Shown one piece after another: positions 9,614 through 18,095 of a stretch of DNA of 64,000 nucleotides; within the stretch, counting starts at the first letter, position 1; every line of letters begins with the position of its first letter. This DNA comes from Streptococcus oriscaviae (GTDB lineage: Bacteria > Bacillota > Bacilli > Lactobacillales > Streptococcaceae). The DNA lies in contig NZ_CP073084.1 in the NCBI RefSeq assembly GCF_018137985.1, positions 310,001 to 374,000 of the forward strand, in the 5' to 3' direction. Below the pieces are notes generated by a model. That model was not told the DNA's origin. It made no database searches and saw nothing but the letters and a program-made list of their open reading frames with translations. A program made the position numbers and the translations under genes.

Positions 9614-10372
9614 ATGAAACGATATAGCCTTTTAGCCTTGTCAGTTCTGGCATCGCTGAGTTTGATGACCGCTTGTACGAATAAGACAACGGATAGTACA
9701 ACTTCATCAAGCAGTCAAACGACTGAAGAAACAACAACAAGTTCCTCATCCAGTCAGCAAGTTGTTGTAAAACAGGCCAGTATTGATATTGAAGAGATTC
9801 AGCAAGGGGATTTTACTAGCCTAATTGGCACTTGGGCCAATAGTCAGGGAGGAAGCCTAACGTTTGATACATCCGGCTTGGTAACACCCGGCTTTAGTTT
9901 GGCTGGAACATTTTCAAATCAACAAGGGATTTTGCTTGCAGATGCACTCCTCGAATCGGGAGCAGAAGGATTTGTTTTGTATTTCGTGCCTAAGGGAACC
10001 GTTCTGCCACAGGATCTATTTGAAGAGGGGAGCGACACCAGCGATAGCAATCAAGATCGGATTGTATTCGCCAATGGGCCACTCTACGGCTCCGGCCTAG
10101 ATAGTTATTACCGCCAGTCCACAAGTGCCTCTAGTGACACAGACCCCCTTAAAAATACTGATACAGGGGTGATATTGGAAAGTGGCCCTGTAACTATTGA
10201 ATATGCCAACTCCATTTTAGGAGATAAGGGTTGGACGGTTATTGAGGGGAATTACACTCGAACCGAAGCTATACCATATAATCTCATCCAAGGAACAGAT
10301 GGCTCACATTATACGGTTTATCAAAATGGTGTCATCCTTGACGCAACCTACACAATTATTTATCAGCCATAA
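9614..10372 (+). CDS. DUF6287-type lipoprotein
   Basis: A 252-residue lipoprotein. The lipobox is LMTAC around residue 20, so it should be lipidated at Cys and surface-held, followed by a Ser/Thr-rich linker of about 30 residues. The folded part begins with the pattern DIEEIQQGDFTSLIGTWAN, which I recall as the DUF6287 domain of streptococcal lipoproteins, and has a second beta-rich region toward the C terminus. Function is unknown. AAGGGAGA precedes the ATG; it starts 16 bases after the SDR gene. Confidence 0.8.
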   Translation: MKRYSLLALSVLASLSLMTACTNKTTDSTTSSSSQTTEETTTSSSSSQQVVVKQASIDIEEIQQGDFTSLIGTWANSQGGSLTFDTSGLVTPGFSLAGTFSNQQGILLADALLESGAEGFVLYFVPKGTVLPQDLFEEGSDTSDSNQDRIVFANGPLYGSGLDSYYRQSTSASSDTDPLKNTDTGVILESGPVTIEYANSILGDKGWTVIEGNYTRTEAIPYNLIQGTDGSHYTVYQNGVILDATYTIIYQP

Positions 10373-10395
10373 AACAGATAAAGAAAGGAAATTCG

Positions 10396-10737
10396 ATGAC
10401 TTTTGCGCCTTTTGAACCAACAAGAAATGTTGAAGATTTTCACCTAGCAGCCTTCGCTTATTATGATGGTTTGGAGGTAATTGAGCACCTCAAGCTAGGC
10501 ACGCCAGTAGATTTGGTAGGGGAACCCACCAATCCACACGATTCTGAAGCAGTAGCTATTTATTTCCAAGGAACCAAGCTTGGTTATGTTCCAAGCACTA
10601 AAAACTCCTTGATTAGTCGCTTGATTTACTTCGGACACGATGACATTTTGGAAGCTCGAATCCAAATGTCCAACACCGAAAACCATCCAGACAGACAATT
10701 CCGTGTTGTGGTTAAATTGAAGGACAAGAGGAAGTAG
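10396..10737 (+). CDS. Stand-alone HIRAN domain protein
   Basis: A 113-residue protein that is essentially one HIRAN domain, known from SWI2/SNF2 helicases such as HLTF where it binds 3' ends of single-stranded DNA. The recognisable core is LVGEPTNPHDSEAVAIYF followed by LGYVPSTKN. Free-standing bacterial HIRAN proteins have been proposed to sense damaged or stalled DNA; that is inference. AAAGGAAA precedes the ATG. It is followed by a terminator and is the last gene of the SDR-lipoprotein-HIRAN group. Confidence 0.82.
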   Translation: MTFAPFEPTRNVEDFHLAAFAYYDGLEVIEHLKLGTPVDLVGEPTNPHDSEAVAIYFQGTKLGYVPSTKNSLISRLIYFGHDDILEARIQMSNTENHPDRQFRVVVKLKDKRK

Positions 10738-10760
10738 GGGGGAGATAATAATTGGATTTC

Positions 10761-10790
10761 TACGGTAACCAGTTGATGTTTACCGTATTT
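10761..10790 (+). terminator. Terminator after the HIRAN gene
   Basis: TACGGTAA (10761-10768) pairs with TTACCGTA (10780-10787), followed by TTTTG. Confidence 0.7.
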
Positions 10791-10819
10791 TGTTACAATA
10801 TTGTTGTTAAATGCAAAAG

Positions 10820-10854
10820 AAAAAGGCTTAGAATATTGATTTCAAAGCCTTTTT
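10820..10854 (-). terminator. Terminator of guaA
   Basis: AAAAAGGCTT (10820-10829) pairs with AAGCCTTTTT (10845-10854). On the - strand the run of Ts follows the stem 14 bases downstream of the guaA stop; the element can act in both directions. Confidence 0.85.
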
Positions 10855-10867
10855 GTTGCAATATCTG

Positions 10868-12418
10868 TTATTCCCACTCTACCGTTGCAGGTGGTTTACT
10901 GGTGATGTCGTAGACGATGCGGTTTACATGGTCGACTTCATTGACGATGCGGACGGAAATCTTCTGGAGGACTTCCCATGGGAGTTTGGCAAAGTCAGCT
11001 GTCATGCCGTCGATAGAAGTGATGGCGCGGATGGCAATGGTGTAATCATAGGTGCGTCCGTCGCCCATAACACCAACGGAACGTACACCTGTGTTGACGG
11101 TGAAGTATTGCCAGACATCACGGTCTAGACCAGCTTTGGCGATTTCTTCACGCAGGATGGCATCTGATTCGCGGACGGTCATAAGTTTTTCTTCAGTGAT
11201 TTCACCCATGACACGGATTGCAAGCCCTGGACCCGGGAAGGGTTGACGCCAAACAATCTCATCTGGCATGCCCAGAGCAGTCCCCAAAGCCCGAACTTCG
11301 TCCTTGAACAGCGTGTTGAGAGGCTCAATCAGCTTGAACTGCATATCCTCAGGCAGGCCGCCCACATTGTGGTGGCTCTTGATAGTCTGAGCGGTTTCGG
11401 TTCCCGATTCGATGATGTCAGTATAAAGGGTTCCTTGAGCTAGGAAGTCCACATCTGTTAGCTTGCTAGCTTCATCGTCAAAGACATAGACAAATTCATT
11501 ACCGATGATTTTACGCTTTTTCTCTGGATCTGATACGCCAGCCAGTAGGTCAAGGAAGCGCTTGGAAGCATCTACTCGAATGATATTTAGGCCAAACTTG
11601 CCGCCCAACATTTCCATAACCTGATCCCCTTCATTTTTACGAAGAAGGCCATGGTCTACAAAGATACAGGTCAGCTGGTCACCAATGGCCCGCTGCAAAA
11701 GAACACCAACAACTGATGAGTCAACACCGCCAGACAAACCAAGAAGAACCTTCTTATCACCAACGGTTTCACGAATCTTTTGGATCTCAACATCGATGAA
11801 GTTTTCCATGGTCCAATCGCCGCGGCCACCGCAGATGTTGATAGCAAAATTTTTCAAAATATCATTTCCGTAGACAGAATGACGAACTTCTGGGTGGAAC
11901 TGAATACCAAAAATTTTCTTGTCCGTGTTTTCAATAGCAGCAAAAGGACAATCGGCTGACAAACCAACCAAGTGGAAGTCAGCAGGAATCTCAGTTACCG
12001 CATCTCCATGGCTCATGAGAACGACTTGCTCGGCAGGAGTGCCAGCAAAGAGGGCAGAATCAGCTTTCAGTTGGAGTGTAGACTGGCCATATTCACGGTT
12101 TCCAGCCTCACCAGCTGGCACAACCTTACCGCCCAATTTGTGGGTGATAAGCTGCATCCCGTAACAAATTCCGAGGATTGGAATCCCCAATTCAAAGATT
12201 TCTGGGTCAATATCAAAAGCATTCTCCGCATAAACAGAGTTTGGACCGCCGGAGAGGACGATACCAATTGGATTGATTTCTCTGATTTCTTCAGCGGTGA
12301 TGGTGTGGTTTTTTAACTCCGAAAAAACACCGAATTCACGAATACGACGTGAAATAAGCTGATTGTACTGACTGCCATAATCCAGAACAATGATTCTTTG
12401 GACATCTTGTTTTGTCAT
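10868..12418 (-). CDS. guaA: GMP synthase (glutamine-hydrolysing)
   Basis: Converts XMP to GMP with ATP and glutamine. The 516-residue chain has a class I glutamine amidotransferase domain (nucleophile Cys85 in [15 protein letters not shown] later) and an ATP-pyrophosphatase domain with the PP-loop [11 protein letters not shown], then the dimerisation region ending in TVEWE. An upstream in-frame ATG at 12433 exists, but AAAGGG six bases before 12418 supports the latter. It faces away from a GntR-type regulator, an arrangement common in streptococci. It is one of two genes left of the terminus on the - strand. Confidence 0.97.
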   Translation of the reverse strand: MTKQDVQRIIVLDYGSQYNQLISRRIREFGVFSELKNHTITAEEIREINPIGIVLSGGPNSVYAENAFDIDPEIFELGIPILGICYGMQLITHKLGGKVVPAGEAGNREYGQSTLQLKADSALFAGTPAEQVVLMSHGDAVTEIPADFHLVGLSADCPFAAIENTDKKIFGIQFHPEVRHSVYGNDILKNFAINICGGRGDWTMENFIDVEIQKIRETVGDKKVLLGLSGGVDSSVVGVLLQRAIGDQLTCIFVDHGLLRKNEGDQVMEMLGGKFGLNIIRVDASKRFLDLLAGVSDPEKKRKIIGNEFVYVFDDEASKLTDVDFLAQGTLYTDIIESGTETAQTIKSHHNVGGLPEDMQFKLIEPLNTLFKDEVRALGTALGMPDEIVWRQPFPGPGLAIRVMGEITEEKLMTVRESDAILREEIAKAGLDRDVWQYFTVNTGVRSVGVMGDGRTYDYTIAIRAITSIDGMTADFAKLPWEVLQKISVRIVNEVDHVNRIVYDITSKPPATVEWE

Positions 12419-12597
12419 TATTTTCCCTTTCATTTTGAAAAAAAATCAAATACTGCAATATATTTTACCACAAAAGCGAACTATTGGCTACGAAGATGTT
12501 GGAAATATTTTTTCAGTGATATTATATTGTTTTGGACGAGAAAGAGTTCGGCTTTTCCCAACAAAACCAACCCTGTTTTAGTCAATTATTTGTTTCT

Positions 12598-12621
12598 TTT
12601 GCTAGAAGAAACTCTAGCAAA
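12598..12621. promoter_or_regulatory. Inverted repeat, candidate GntR operator
   Basis: TTTGCTAGA and TCTAGCAAA form a perfect 9-bp inverted repeat with a 6-base spacer. It covers the expected -35 position (12615-12620) of the promoter whose -10 is TACAAT at 12638-12643, so a protein bound here would control the regulator gene. It could instead fold as an RNA hairpin only if transcribed from further upstream. Confidence 0.55.
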
Positions 12622-12637
12622 AACAGCATTTTTTTGG

Positions 12638-12643
12638 TACAAT
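12638..12643 (+). promoter_or_regulatory. -10 of the GntR regulator gene
   Basis: TACAAT preceded by a T-rich run and TTGG; the nearest -35 position reads TAGCAA and is part of the inverted repeat. The ATG at 12675 is 31 bases downstream. Confidence 0.5.
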
Positions 12644-12674
12644 GAAGGCGTAGATTCGGAATCTAGGAGCCAAC

Positions 12675-13373
12675 ATGAAAGCAGCATATATAACCATTCA
12701 CGACAAAATTAAAGAACAGATTGATAAGGGAATCTGGGAAATCGGGCAGCGTCTTCCCAGTGAGCGAGATTTGGCAGATGAGTTCGGTGTTTCCCGTATG
12801 ACCCTCCGTCAAGGCATCACCTTGCTGGTAGAAGAAGGAGTACTTCAGCGCAAGGTAGGGTCGGGTACCTACGTTGCCAGCACTCGGGTTCAGGAGAAGA
12901 TGCGCGGAACAACTTCCTTTACAGAACTAGTTCAATTGCAGGGGAAAACGCCAAGCAGCAAGTTACTTTCTTATATCAAAACCAAACCTAATGAAAAAGA
13001 AATCAGCCAACTGGGGCTTGAAAGGGGCGAATATGTCATTCGTATGGAACGGGTACGCTATGCTGACACGGTTCCTGTTGTTTATGAAGTGGCCAGTATT
13101 CCTGAACGCTTAATCAAAAATGTTCGCAAAGAAGAGGTAACCAATCATTTCTTCAAAACCATGACAGACAACGGGTACCGTATTGGTAAGAGTCACCAAA
13201 CCATCTATGCTCGTCTGGCCAACGAAAAAGTCGCAAAACATTTACAAATCGCTAAAAATCAGGCTATTCTGGCTCTGAGGCAGGTTTCCTATCTGGAAGA
13301 TGGTCAGGCCTTTGAATATGTCAACAGTCAGTATGTCGGTGAGCGCTTCGAGTTTTATCTGGAAAACAATTAG
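12675..13373 (+). CDS. GntR family transcriptional regulator (HutC/UTRA type)
   Basis: A 232-residue repressor-like protein. The N-terminal winged helix spans about residues 5-70, with GQRLPSERDLADEFGVSRMTLRQ as the helix-turn-helix core, followed by a UTRA effector-binding domain that includes RVRYADTVPVVYEVASIP and ends with the usual strand FEYVNSQYVGERFEFYLE. HutC-type members sense small sugars, amino acids or their phosphates. It is divergent from guaA, so purine-related control is possible, but the ligand is not visible. An inverted repeat over its promoter suggests autoregulation. Confidence 0.9.
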   Translation: MKAAYITIHDKIKEQIDKGIWEIGQRLPSERDLADEFGVSRMTLRQGITLLVEEGVLQRKVGSGTYVASTRVQEKMRGTTSFTELVQLQGKTPSSKLLSYIKTKPNEKEISQLGLERGEYVIRMERVRYADTVPVVYEVASIPERLIKNVRKEEVTNHFFKTMTDNGYRIGKSHQTIYARLANEKVAKHLQIAKNQAILALRQVSYLEDGQAFEYVNSQYVGERFEFYLENN

Positions 13374-13388
13374 AAAGAAGGTACAATT

Positions 13389-13925
13389 ATGAACCTAGAA
13401 GATTTAAGAAATGACATCATTCTCAAGCAGAAAAAGGGTCTTCCCTTTATTGCTAGTTCTGTTCTTATTTGGCTTTTGATTGCCATCGTTACCTCTCTTG
13501 GTTTTAAGCAGACCATGGAAAATATTCTTGTTTTTTCCTGTTCCTGCCCTCTCTTGCCTCTAGCATGGCTGATTGGCAAGCAGTTGAAGGTGGATATTTT
13601 TTCTAATGAAAATCCTCTTGGCAAACTCGGTTTTCTCTTTACCCTCAATCAAGTACTGTATTTGCTGATTGTCATGTGGGTCTTCAATGCGGTGCCTGAT
13701 AAGATGGTTATGGTCTACGCCATGGTTTTTGGAGCTCACCTTTTGCCTTATTCTTGGCTATATAAATCCCCAAGTTATCAACTCTTTGCCATCTTGATTC
13801 CAGTTGTAGCTCTCATTTTAGGAAATCTCTTTTCCGCAACCATCCTTGCTTTTGTCATGTTTGGCTTAGAAGTTCTCTTTACCTTCCTTTTAGTCAAAGA
13901 AGTAAGAGCAGCTCAGGCAGAATAA
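13389..13925 (+). CDS. Multi-pass membrane protein (DUF7010-like)
   Basis: A 178-residue protein with about five or six hydrophobic helices and a short polar start MNLEDLRNDIILKQKKGLP. The N-terminal pattern recalls the DUF7010 family, but this is memory, not a search. No catalytic motif is visible. GAAAGAAGG precedes the ATG; it starts 15 bases after the GntR gene and probably shares its promoter, so it may belong to that regulator's output. A terminator follows. Confidence 0.65.
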   Translation: MNLEDLRNDIILKQKKGLPFIASSVLIWLLIAIVTSLGFKQTMENILVFSCSCPLLPLAWLIGKQLKVDIFSNENPLGKLGFLFTLNQVLYLLIVMWVFNAVPDKMVMVYAMVFGAHLLPYSWLYKSPSYQLFAILIPVVALILGNLFSATILAFVMFGLEVLFTFLLVKEVRAAQAE

Positions 13926-13943
13926 GAACCCCTGATATCAGAT

Positions 13944-13982
13944 AAAAGTCCGACTTAATTCTATTAAAATGCGGGCTTTTTT
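13944..13982 (+). terminator. Terminator before ylxM
   Basis: AAAAGTCCG (13944-13952) pairs with CGGGCTTTT (13972-13980; one G-U pair), followed by more Ts. The ylxM -10 begins three bases beyond the T-run. Confidence 0.75.
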
Positions 13983-13990
13983 GGTATAAT
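13982..13990 (+). promoter_or_regulatory. Extended -10 promoter of ylxM-ffh
   Basis: TGG plus TATAAT (13985-13990). The ylxM ATG begins at 13998, about where transcription should start, so the mRNA is probably leaderless. No convincing -35 is visible. Confidence 0.6.
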
Positions 13991-13997
13991 AAATCTT

Positions 13998-14330
13998 ATG
14001 GAAATTGAAAAAACCAATCGAATGAATGCCCTTTTTGAATTTTACGCTGCACTATTAACGGACAAGCAGATGAACTATATCGAGCTTTACTATGCAGATG
14101 ATTATAGTTTGGCGGAAATTGCAGAGGAATTTCAAGTCAGCCGACAGGCTGTATATGATAATATCAAGCGGACTGAGAAAATCTTAGAAGACTATGAAAA
14201 AAAGCTGCATATGTATTCAGATTATATTGTTCGCAGTCAGATTTTTGATGATCTCTTACAACAATATCCCGAGGATACCTATCTTCAGGAAAAAATAGCT
14301 GTCCTAACCAGCTTAGACAATCGAGATTAA
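13998..14330 (+). CDS. ylxM: YlxM-type DNA-binding protein, SRP-associated
   Basis: A 110-residue helix-turn-helix protein of the UPF0122/YlxM family, encoded just before ffh in most Firmicutes. The HTH region is [21 protein letters not shown] (about residues 35-55), resembling a sigma-70 region 4. In streptococci it has been linked to the signal recognition particle and modulates Ffh GTPase function. No Shine-Dalgarno sequence precedes the ATG; the promoter position instead suggests a leaderless transcript. It is the first gene of the secretion/acid-tolerance (sat) operon. Confidence 0.92.
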   Translation: MEIEKTNRMNALFEFYAALLTDKQMNYIELYYADDYSLAEIAEEFQVSRQAVYDNIKRTEKILEDYEKKLHMYSDYIVRSQIFDDLLQQYPEDTYLQEKIAVLTSLDNRD

Positions 14331-14359
14331 GAAAAAGTATAAAATGAGGAAGAAAAAGC

Positions 14360-15898
14360 ATGGCATTTGAAAGTTTAACCGAACGCTTACAGAACGTCTT
14401 TAAGAATCTGAGAAGAAAAGGAAAGATTCGTGAGGCAGATGTTCAAGAGGCAACTAAAGAAATCCGATTAGCGCTCTTAGAGGCTGACGTTGCCCTACCA
14501 GTGGTGAAGGATTTTATCAAAAAAGTTCGTGAACGTGCAGTAGGGCACGAAGTCATTGATACCCTTAATCCTGCCCAACAAATCATCAAGATTGTCGATG
14601 AGGAGCTGACTGCAATTCTGGGGTCAGACACCGCTGAAATTATCAAATCACCAAAAATCCCAACCATCATTATGATGGTCGGTCTGCAAGGTGCTGGTAA
14701 AACAACCTTTGCTGGGAAACTGGCCAATAAACTCAAAAACGAAGAGAATGCCCGTCCATTGATGATTGCCGCTGATATTTATCGACCTGCGGCGATTGAT
14801 CAGCTCAAAACACTGGGTCAACAGATTGGCGTTCCTGTCTTTGAATTAGGCAATCAAGTACCTGCACTTGAAATTGTTCGTCAAGGTCTCGAACAAGCCA
14901 AGGCCAACCACAACGATTATGTGTTAATCGATACGGCTGGTCGTCTGCAAATCGATCAAGCCCTCATGGCAGAACTGCGCGACATTAAAGCCTTTGCACA
15001 GCCTAACGAAATTCTCTTGGTTGTCGATGCTATGATTGGTCAAGAGGCTGCTAATGTGGCCCGTGAATTTAATGATCAACTCGCCATCACAGGTGTTATT
15101 CTAACAAAGATTGATGGTGATACTCGTGGTGGTGCGGCCTTGTCTGTCCGTCACATCACAGGTCAACCGATTAAATTCACCGGTACAGGTGAAAAAATCA
15201 CCGACATTGAAACCTTCCACCCAGATCGCATGTCTTCTCGTATCTTGGGAATGGGGGATATGCTGACCTTGATTGAAAAGGCCAGCAAGGAATACGATGA
15301 GCAAAAATCTATTGAACTCGCTGAAAAAATGCGAGAGAATACCTTTGATTTCAATGACTTCATTGACCAGCTAGACCAAGTACAAAATATGGGGCCAATG
15401 GAAGACCTTCTCAAAATGATTCCAGGAATGGCTGGCAATCCTGCCTTGGCTAACATCAAGGTTGACGAAAGAGAAATTGCTCGTAAACGGGCCATTGTTT
15501 ATTCCATGACACCGGCTGAACGTGAAAATCCAGATTTATTAACACCAAGTCGTCGCCGTCGTATTGCTGCGGGTTCTGGAAACAGTTTTGTAGAAGTCAA
15601 TAAATTTATCAAAGACTTCAACCAAGCCAAGACCATGATGCAAGGGGTTATGAGCGGTGATATGAACCAAATGATGCGTCAGATGGGGCTTAATCCCAAT
15701 AACCTTCCTAAAAATATGCCTGGCATGGGCAATATGGATATGTCTGCCTTAGAAGGCATGATGAGCGGGGCAGGCATGCCTGATTTTAGTCAGATGATGG
15801 GGGGAGGACTCAAGGGTAAAATCGGTGAATTTGCCATGAAACAGGCCATGAAACGCCAAGCCAATAAGATTAAAAAAGCGAAGAAGAAGAGAAAGTAA
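14360..15898 (+). CDS. ffh: Signal recognition particle protein Ffh
   Basis: SRP54 homologue, the GTPase that binds 4.5S/scRNA and signal sequences and delivers ribosomes to FtsY. The 512-residue chain has the N domain, the G domain (P-loop GLQGAGKTTFAGK near residue 108, DTAGR, TKIDGD) and a methionine-rich M domain with the RNA-binding RRRRIAAGSG region. Length is usual for streptococci. GAGGAAG precedes the ATG. It is the second gene of the sat operon. Confidence 0.98.
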   Translation: MAFESLTERLQNVFKNLRRKGKIREADVQEATKEIRLALLEADVALPVVKDFIKKVRERAVGHEVIDTLNPAQQIIKIVDEELTAILGSDTAEIIKSPKIPTIIMMVGLQGAGKTTFAGKLANKLKNEENARPLMIAADIYRPAAIDQLKTLGQQIGVPVFELGNQVPALEIVRQGLEQAKANHNDYVLIDTAGRLQIDQALMAELRDIKAFAQPNEILLVVDAMIGQEAANVAREFNDQLAITGVILTKIDGDTRGGAALSVRHITGQPIKFTGTGEKITDIETFHPDRMSSRILGMGDMLTLIEKASKEYDEQKSIELAEKMRENTFDFNDFIDQLDQVQNMGPMEDLLKMIPGMAGNPALANIKVDEREIARKRAIVYSMTPAERENPDLLTPSRRRRIAAGSGNSFVEVNKFIKDFNQAKTMMQGVMSGDMNQMMRQMGLNPNNLPKNMPGMGNMDMSALEGMMSGAGMPDFSQMMGGGLKGKIGEFAMKQAMKRQANKIKKAKKKRK

Positions 15899-15913
15899 AC
15901 TCTTTAAATAAAT

Positions 15914-15971
15914 AAAAAATGTCCTAATAAACGGCAATTAAAATAAATTTCCGTATTTATGGACATTTTTT
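15914..15971. terminator. Long hairpin between ffh and satD
   Basis: AAAAAATGTCC (15914-15924) pairs perfectly with GGACATTTTTT (15961-15971), and the inner part (TAATAAACGG with CCGTATTTAT) pairs with one bulge. It can terminate in either direction and may attenuate expression between ffh and satD. Confidence 0.65.
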
Positions 15972-16030
15972 GTTTTGTCTGTTATAATGGACGTAGAATC
16001 ATCACCGACTGATAGAATAGGAGGAAGAGG

Positions 16031-16690
16031 ATGAATTATATTGCCGTTATCGGAGATTTGATTGACTCCAAAAAAATGCCCAATCGCCCTCAGGTTCAAG
16101 TAGAACTGGAAAAGGTTTTAAGTCAAGTAAATCGTGATTTTCAGGAACATTTTGCCTCTCCTTTTACCATCACACGAGGCGATGAATTTCAGGCTCTCTT
16201 TTACCAAACAGCACCCATTTTTCAAATACTAGACCGGATAGAAAAAGCCTTTGACCAGACCATCTTTATCCGATTCGGTATTGGTTTCGGGGTTATTTTA
16301 ACAGATATAAATCCTAAGCAGAGCATTGGAGCAGATGGGCCTGCTTACTGGGAAGCGCGTAAGGCGATTGAGTTCGTACATGATAATGATGATTATGGAA
16401 CTACCCAGTTAGCCTTCTCCGCTGAAAACAGCACCTTAAAGCTGACAGTAAATGCTCTTCTTGCCTCTGCAGATTTTATCAAAGCCAGCTGGACCAAATC
16501 TCAAAGAGAAATCCTTTATCATCTCCTTGCAGAAAATATTTATGAAGAGCAGTTTAGACAAAAGGAAATTGCCCAAGCACTGAATATCAGTACCAGCGCA
16601 CTTACCAAGCGTATCAAGGCTAGCGGACTCAAACTCTACCTACGCAATCGCAGTGCAGCCATGAACGCCATCAGAAAGGAGCAGCCATAA
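16031..16690 (+). CDS. satD: SatD family protein
   Basis: A 219-residue protein of the SatD family, named from the S. mutans secretion and acid tolerance operon. The start MNYIAVIGDLIDSKKMPNR is characteristic, and a C-terminal helix-turn-helix is visible (QKEIAQALNISTSALTKRIKAS, about residues 178-199), so it is probably a DNA-binding protein with a cyclase-like N-terminal fold. Molecular function is unknown. AGGAGGAAGAGG precedes the ATG. It follows ffh after a 132-base gap; satC is not found between them. Confidence 0.85.
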   Translation: MNYIAVIGDLIDSKKMPNRPQVQVELEKVLSQVNRDFQEHFASPFTITRGDEFQALFYQTAPIFQILDRIEKAFDQTIFIRFGIGFGVILTDINPKQSIGADGPAYWEARKAIEFVHDNDDYGTTQLAFSAENSTLKLTVNALLASADFIKASWTKSQREILYHLLAENIYEEQFRQKEIAQALNISTSALTKRIKASGLKLYLRNRSAAMNAIRKEQP

Positions 16691-17445
16691 TGGTTTATAA
16701 TCCTTTATCCGTATACTTACTTGAACAGCCGGCTCTCATTCTATTGCTGATTGCCCATTTTCTCAGTGACTTTCAGCTTCAGAATCAGCAAATGGCTGAT
16801 AGAAAGAAGAAAAAGCTTACCGCCCTTATCACACATCTTATCCTTGTTCTTATTCCATTGGTCTTTTTAGCCCTTATTTTTCCCTTGCAGAACTGGGATT
16901 TGTTTGCTCAAGTATGGCTAAGCCATCTAGCAATCGATTATATCAAGTATTTTTTGAGCAAAAAAGGTTTCATCAAACCTGCTTTTGAGAAAAGTGCATT
17001 TGTCCTGGATCAATTGCTACATCTGGCTTGCATTGTTATCATCTATCATGAAACGGGTGTCAATCTTCCGGCAGACAGCCTTATAGTGCAGATGCCAGGA
17101 CTTTCTCAGCTTTTACTCCAAGTTCTTTTCATTTTAATCGTCACAAAGCCCGTCAATATTGTCTTCAAACTTTTTTTCAACAAATACCAGACAGAAGAAG
17201 CCGTTTCAAACAAGAAGAAGACCATAGCAGGAGCAGGAGCGCTTATTGGTCAGTTAGAACGCCTGATTATGGCTATTTTCTTGCTTTTCGGACAATTTGC
17301 TGCCATCGGTTTAGTATTTACTGCCAAATCCATCGCCAGATTTAACAAAATCTCTGAAGATCAAGCTTTTGCAGAATATTATCTGATTGGTTCTTTGTTT
17401 AGCATTATCAGTGTACTAATCGTCTATGCCTTACTTATTTTATAA
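16690..17445 (+). CDS. satE: SatE-like DUF3307 membrane protein
   Basis: A 251-residue integral membrane protein with about six or seven hydrophobic segments. The N-terminal LLIAHFLSDFQLQNQQMADRKK is the DUF3307 signature, and a second conserved stretch HLAIDYIKYFL follows. It overlaps the satD stop by one base (TAATG), so they are coupled, as in the sat operon. Function is unknown; a link with membrane protein biogenesis or acid tolerance is inferred from the operon. Confidence 0.8.
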   Translation: MVYNPLSVYLLEQPALILLLIAHFLSDFQLQNQQMADRKKKKLTALITHLILVLIPLVFLALIFPLQNWDLFAQVWLSHLAIDYIKYFLSKKGFIKPAFEKSAFVLDQLLHLACIVIIYHETGVNLPADSLIVQMPGLSQLLLQVLFILIVTKPVNIVFKLFFNKYQTEEAVSNKKKTIAGAGALIGQLERLIMAIFLLFGQFAAIGLVFTAKSIARFNKISEDQAFAEYYLIGSLFSIISVLIVYALLIL

Positions 17446-17447
17446 TT

Positions 17448-17491
17448 CCCAAAAAAGTTTACATATAATAAATTATGTAAACTTTTTTGGG
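17448..17491. terminator. Perfect 18-bp palindrome, likely terminator or leader hairpin
   Basis: CCCAAAAAAGTTTACATA (17448-17465) and TATGTAAACTTTTTTGGG (17474-17491) are exact complements around an 8-base AT loop. It lies just after satE and just before the ribosome-binding site of the kinase gene. The T-run in the 3' arm suits a terminator for the sat operon in either direction. The inner part matches two other intergenic palindromes in the window (see findings). Confidence 0.65.
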
Positions 17492-17512
17492 AAAACGAAA
17501 GGGGATTCTTAT

Positions 17513-18031
17513 ATGATTATTTGGTTAAACGGCCCATTTGGGGTTGGGAAAACGACTCTTGCAAATCTTCTTCATCAAAAAATCCAGAACTCTATCCTCT
17601 ATGATCCAGAGCAACTAGGTGATTTTTTTCAAGAAATTCTTCCAAAAGCTGTCTGTCCTGACGATTTCCAGGATTACCCAATTTGGCGAAAGACAACCCA
17701 TCAGATTATCCGAGATTTAGCCACCAAAACAGGAAAGGTCATTATTGTCCCCATGACAATCTGTAAAAGAGAATATTATCAAGAAATCATCCAGCGATTG
17801 ATAGAGGATAAGATTCCCTTGGAACATTATATTTTACTAGCAGACAAAACAACCATTTTAGAACGTTTAGATAATCGATTCGATGAAGACAATATTTGGG
17901 CAAAGCGACATCTTGACGCTTGTTTAGAAGCGTTTGAAAGTCATATTCCAGGAAAAAAAGTTAAAAACACGGACGGCTTAAGACCCGAAGAGGTTGCAAT
18001 GGAGATTCTAAAGCGCAGCGAGTTTATTTAG
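17513..18031 (+). CDS. P-loop kinase-like protein (TmrB-like)
   Basis: A 172-residue P-loop ATPase. Walker A is GPFGVGKTT right at the N terminus (MIIWLNGPFG), and the arrangement of a short phosphotransfer domain with LERLDNRFDEDNIWAKRHLD near residue 120 resembles TmrB, the tunicamycin-resistance protein, and small nucleoside kinases. The reaction is not established. An in-frame ATG at 17426 overlaps satE; AAAGGGGA about 8 bases before 17513 selects the shorter form. It is probably monocistronic and is the last gene before the dif site. Confidence 0.78.
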   Translation: MIIWLNGPFGVGKTTLANLLHQKIQNSILYDPEQLGDFFQEILPKAVCPDDFQDYPIWRKTTHQIIRDLATKTGKVIIVPMTICKREYYQEIIQRLIEDKIPLEHYILLADKTTILERLDNRFDEDNIWAKRHLDACLEAFESHIPGKKVKNTDGLRPEEVAMEILKRSEFI

Positions 18032-18064
18032 TTAGGTGAGAATTTGATTCAACCACCTACATAC

Positions 18065-18095
18065 ATCTTTCCGAAAAACTATAATTTTCTTGAAA
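18065..18095. other. difSL chromosome dimer resolution site
   Basis: A 31-bp stretch beginning ATCTTTCCGAAAAACT and ending AATTTTCTTGAAA matches the streptococcal difSL site as I remember it, the target of the single tyrosine recombinase XerS. It is 54 bases upstream of xerS, the conserved arrangement. The imperfect arms (TTTCCGAAAAA and TTTTCTTGAAA) differ on the two sides, as described for this atypical dif. The change of gene orientation across this point supports it being the terminus. Confidence 0.92.

Noticed and set aside
10853..11128. 91-codon + strand frame opposite guaA
   Set aside because: It is a shadow of the guaA coding frame and spans the guaA terminator region.
12434..12597. 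Purine riboswitch upstream of guaA
   Set aside because: The spacer is AT-rich without the conserved purine-aptamer core or a following terminator/anti-terminator pair.
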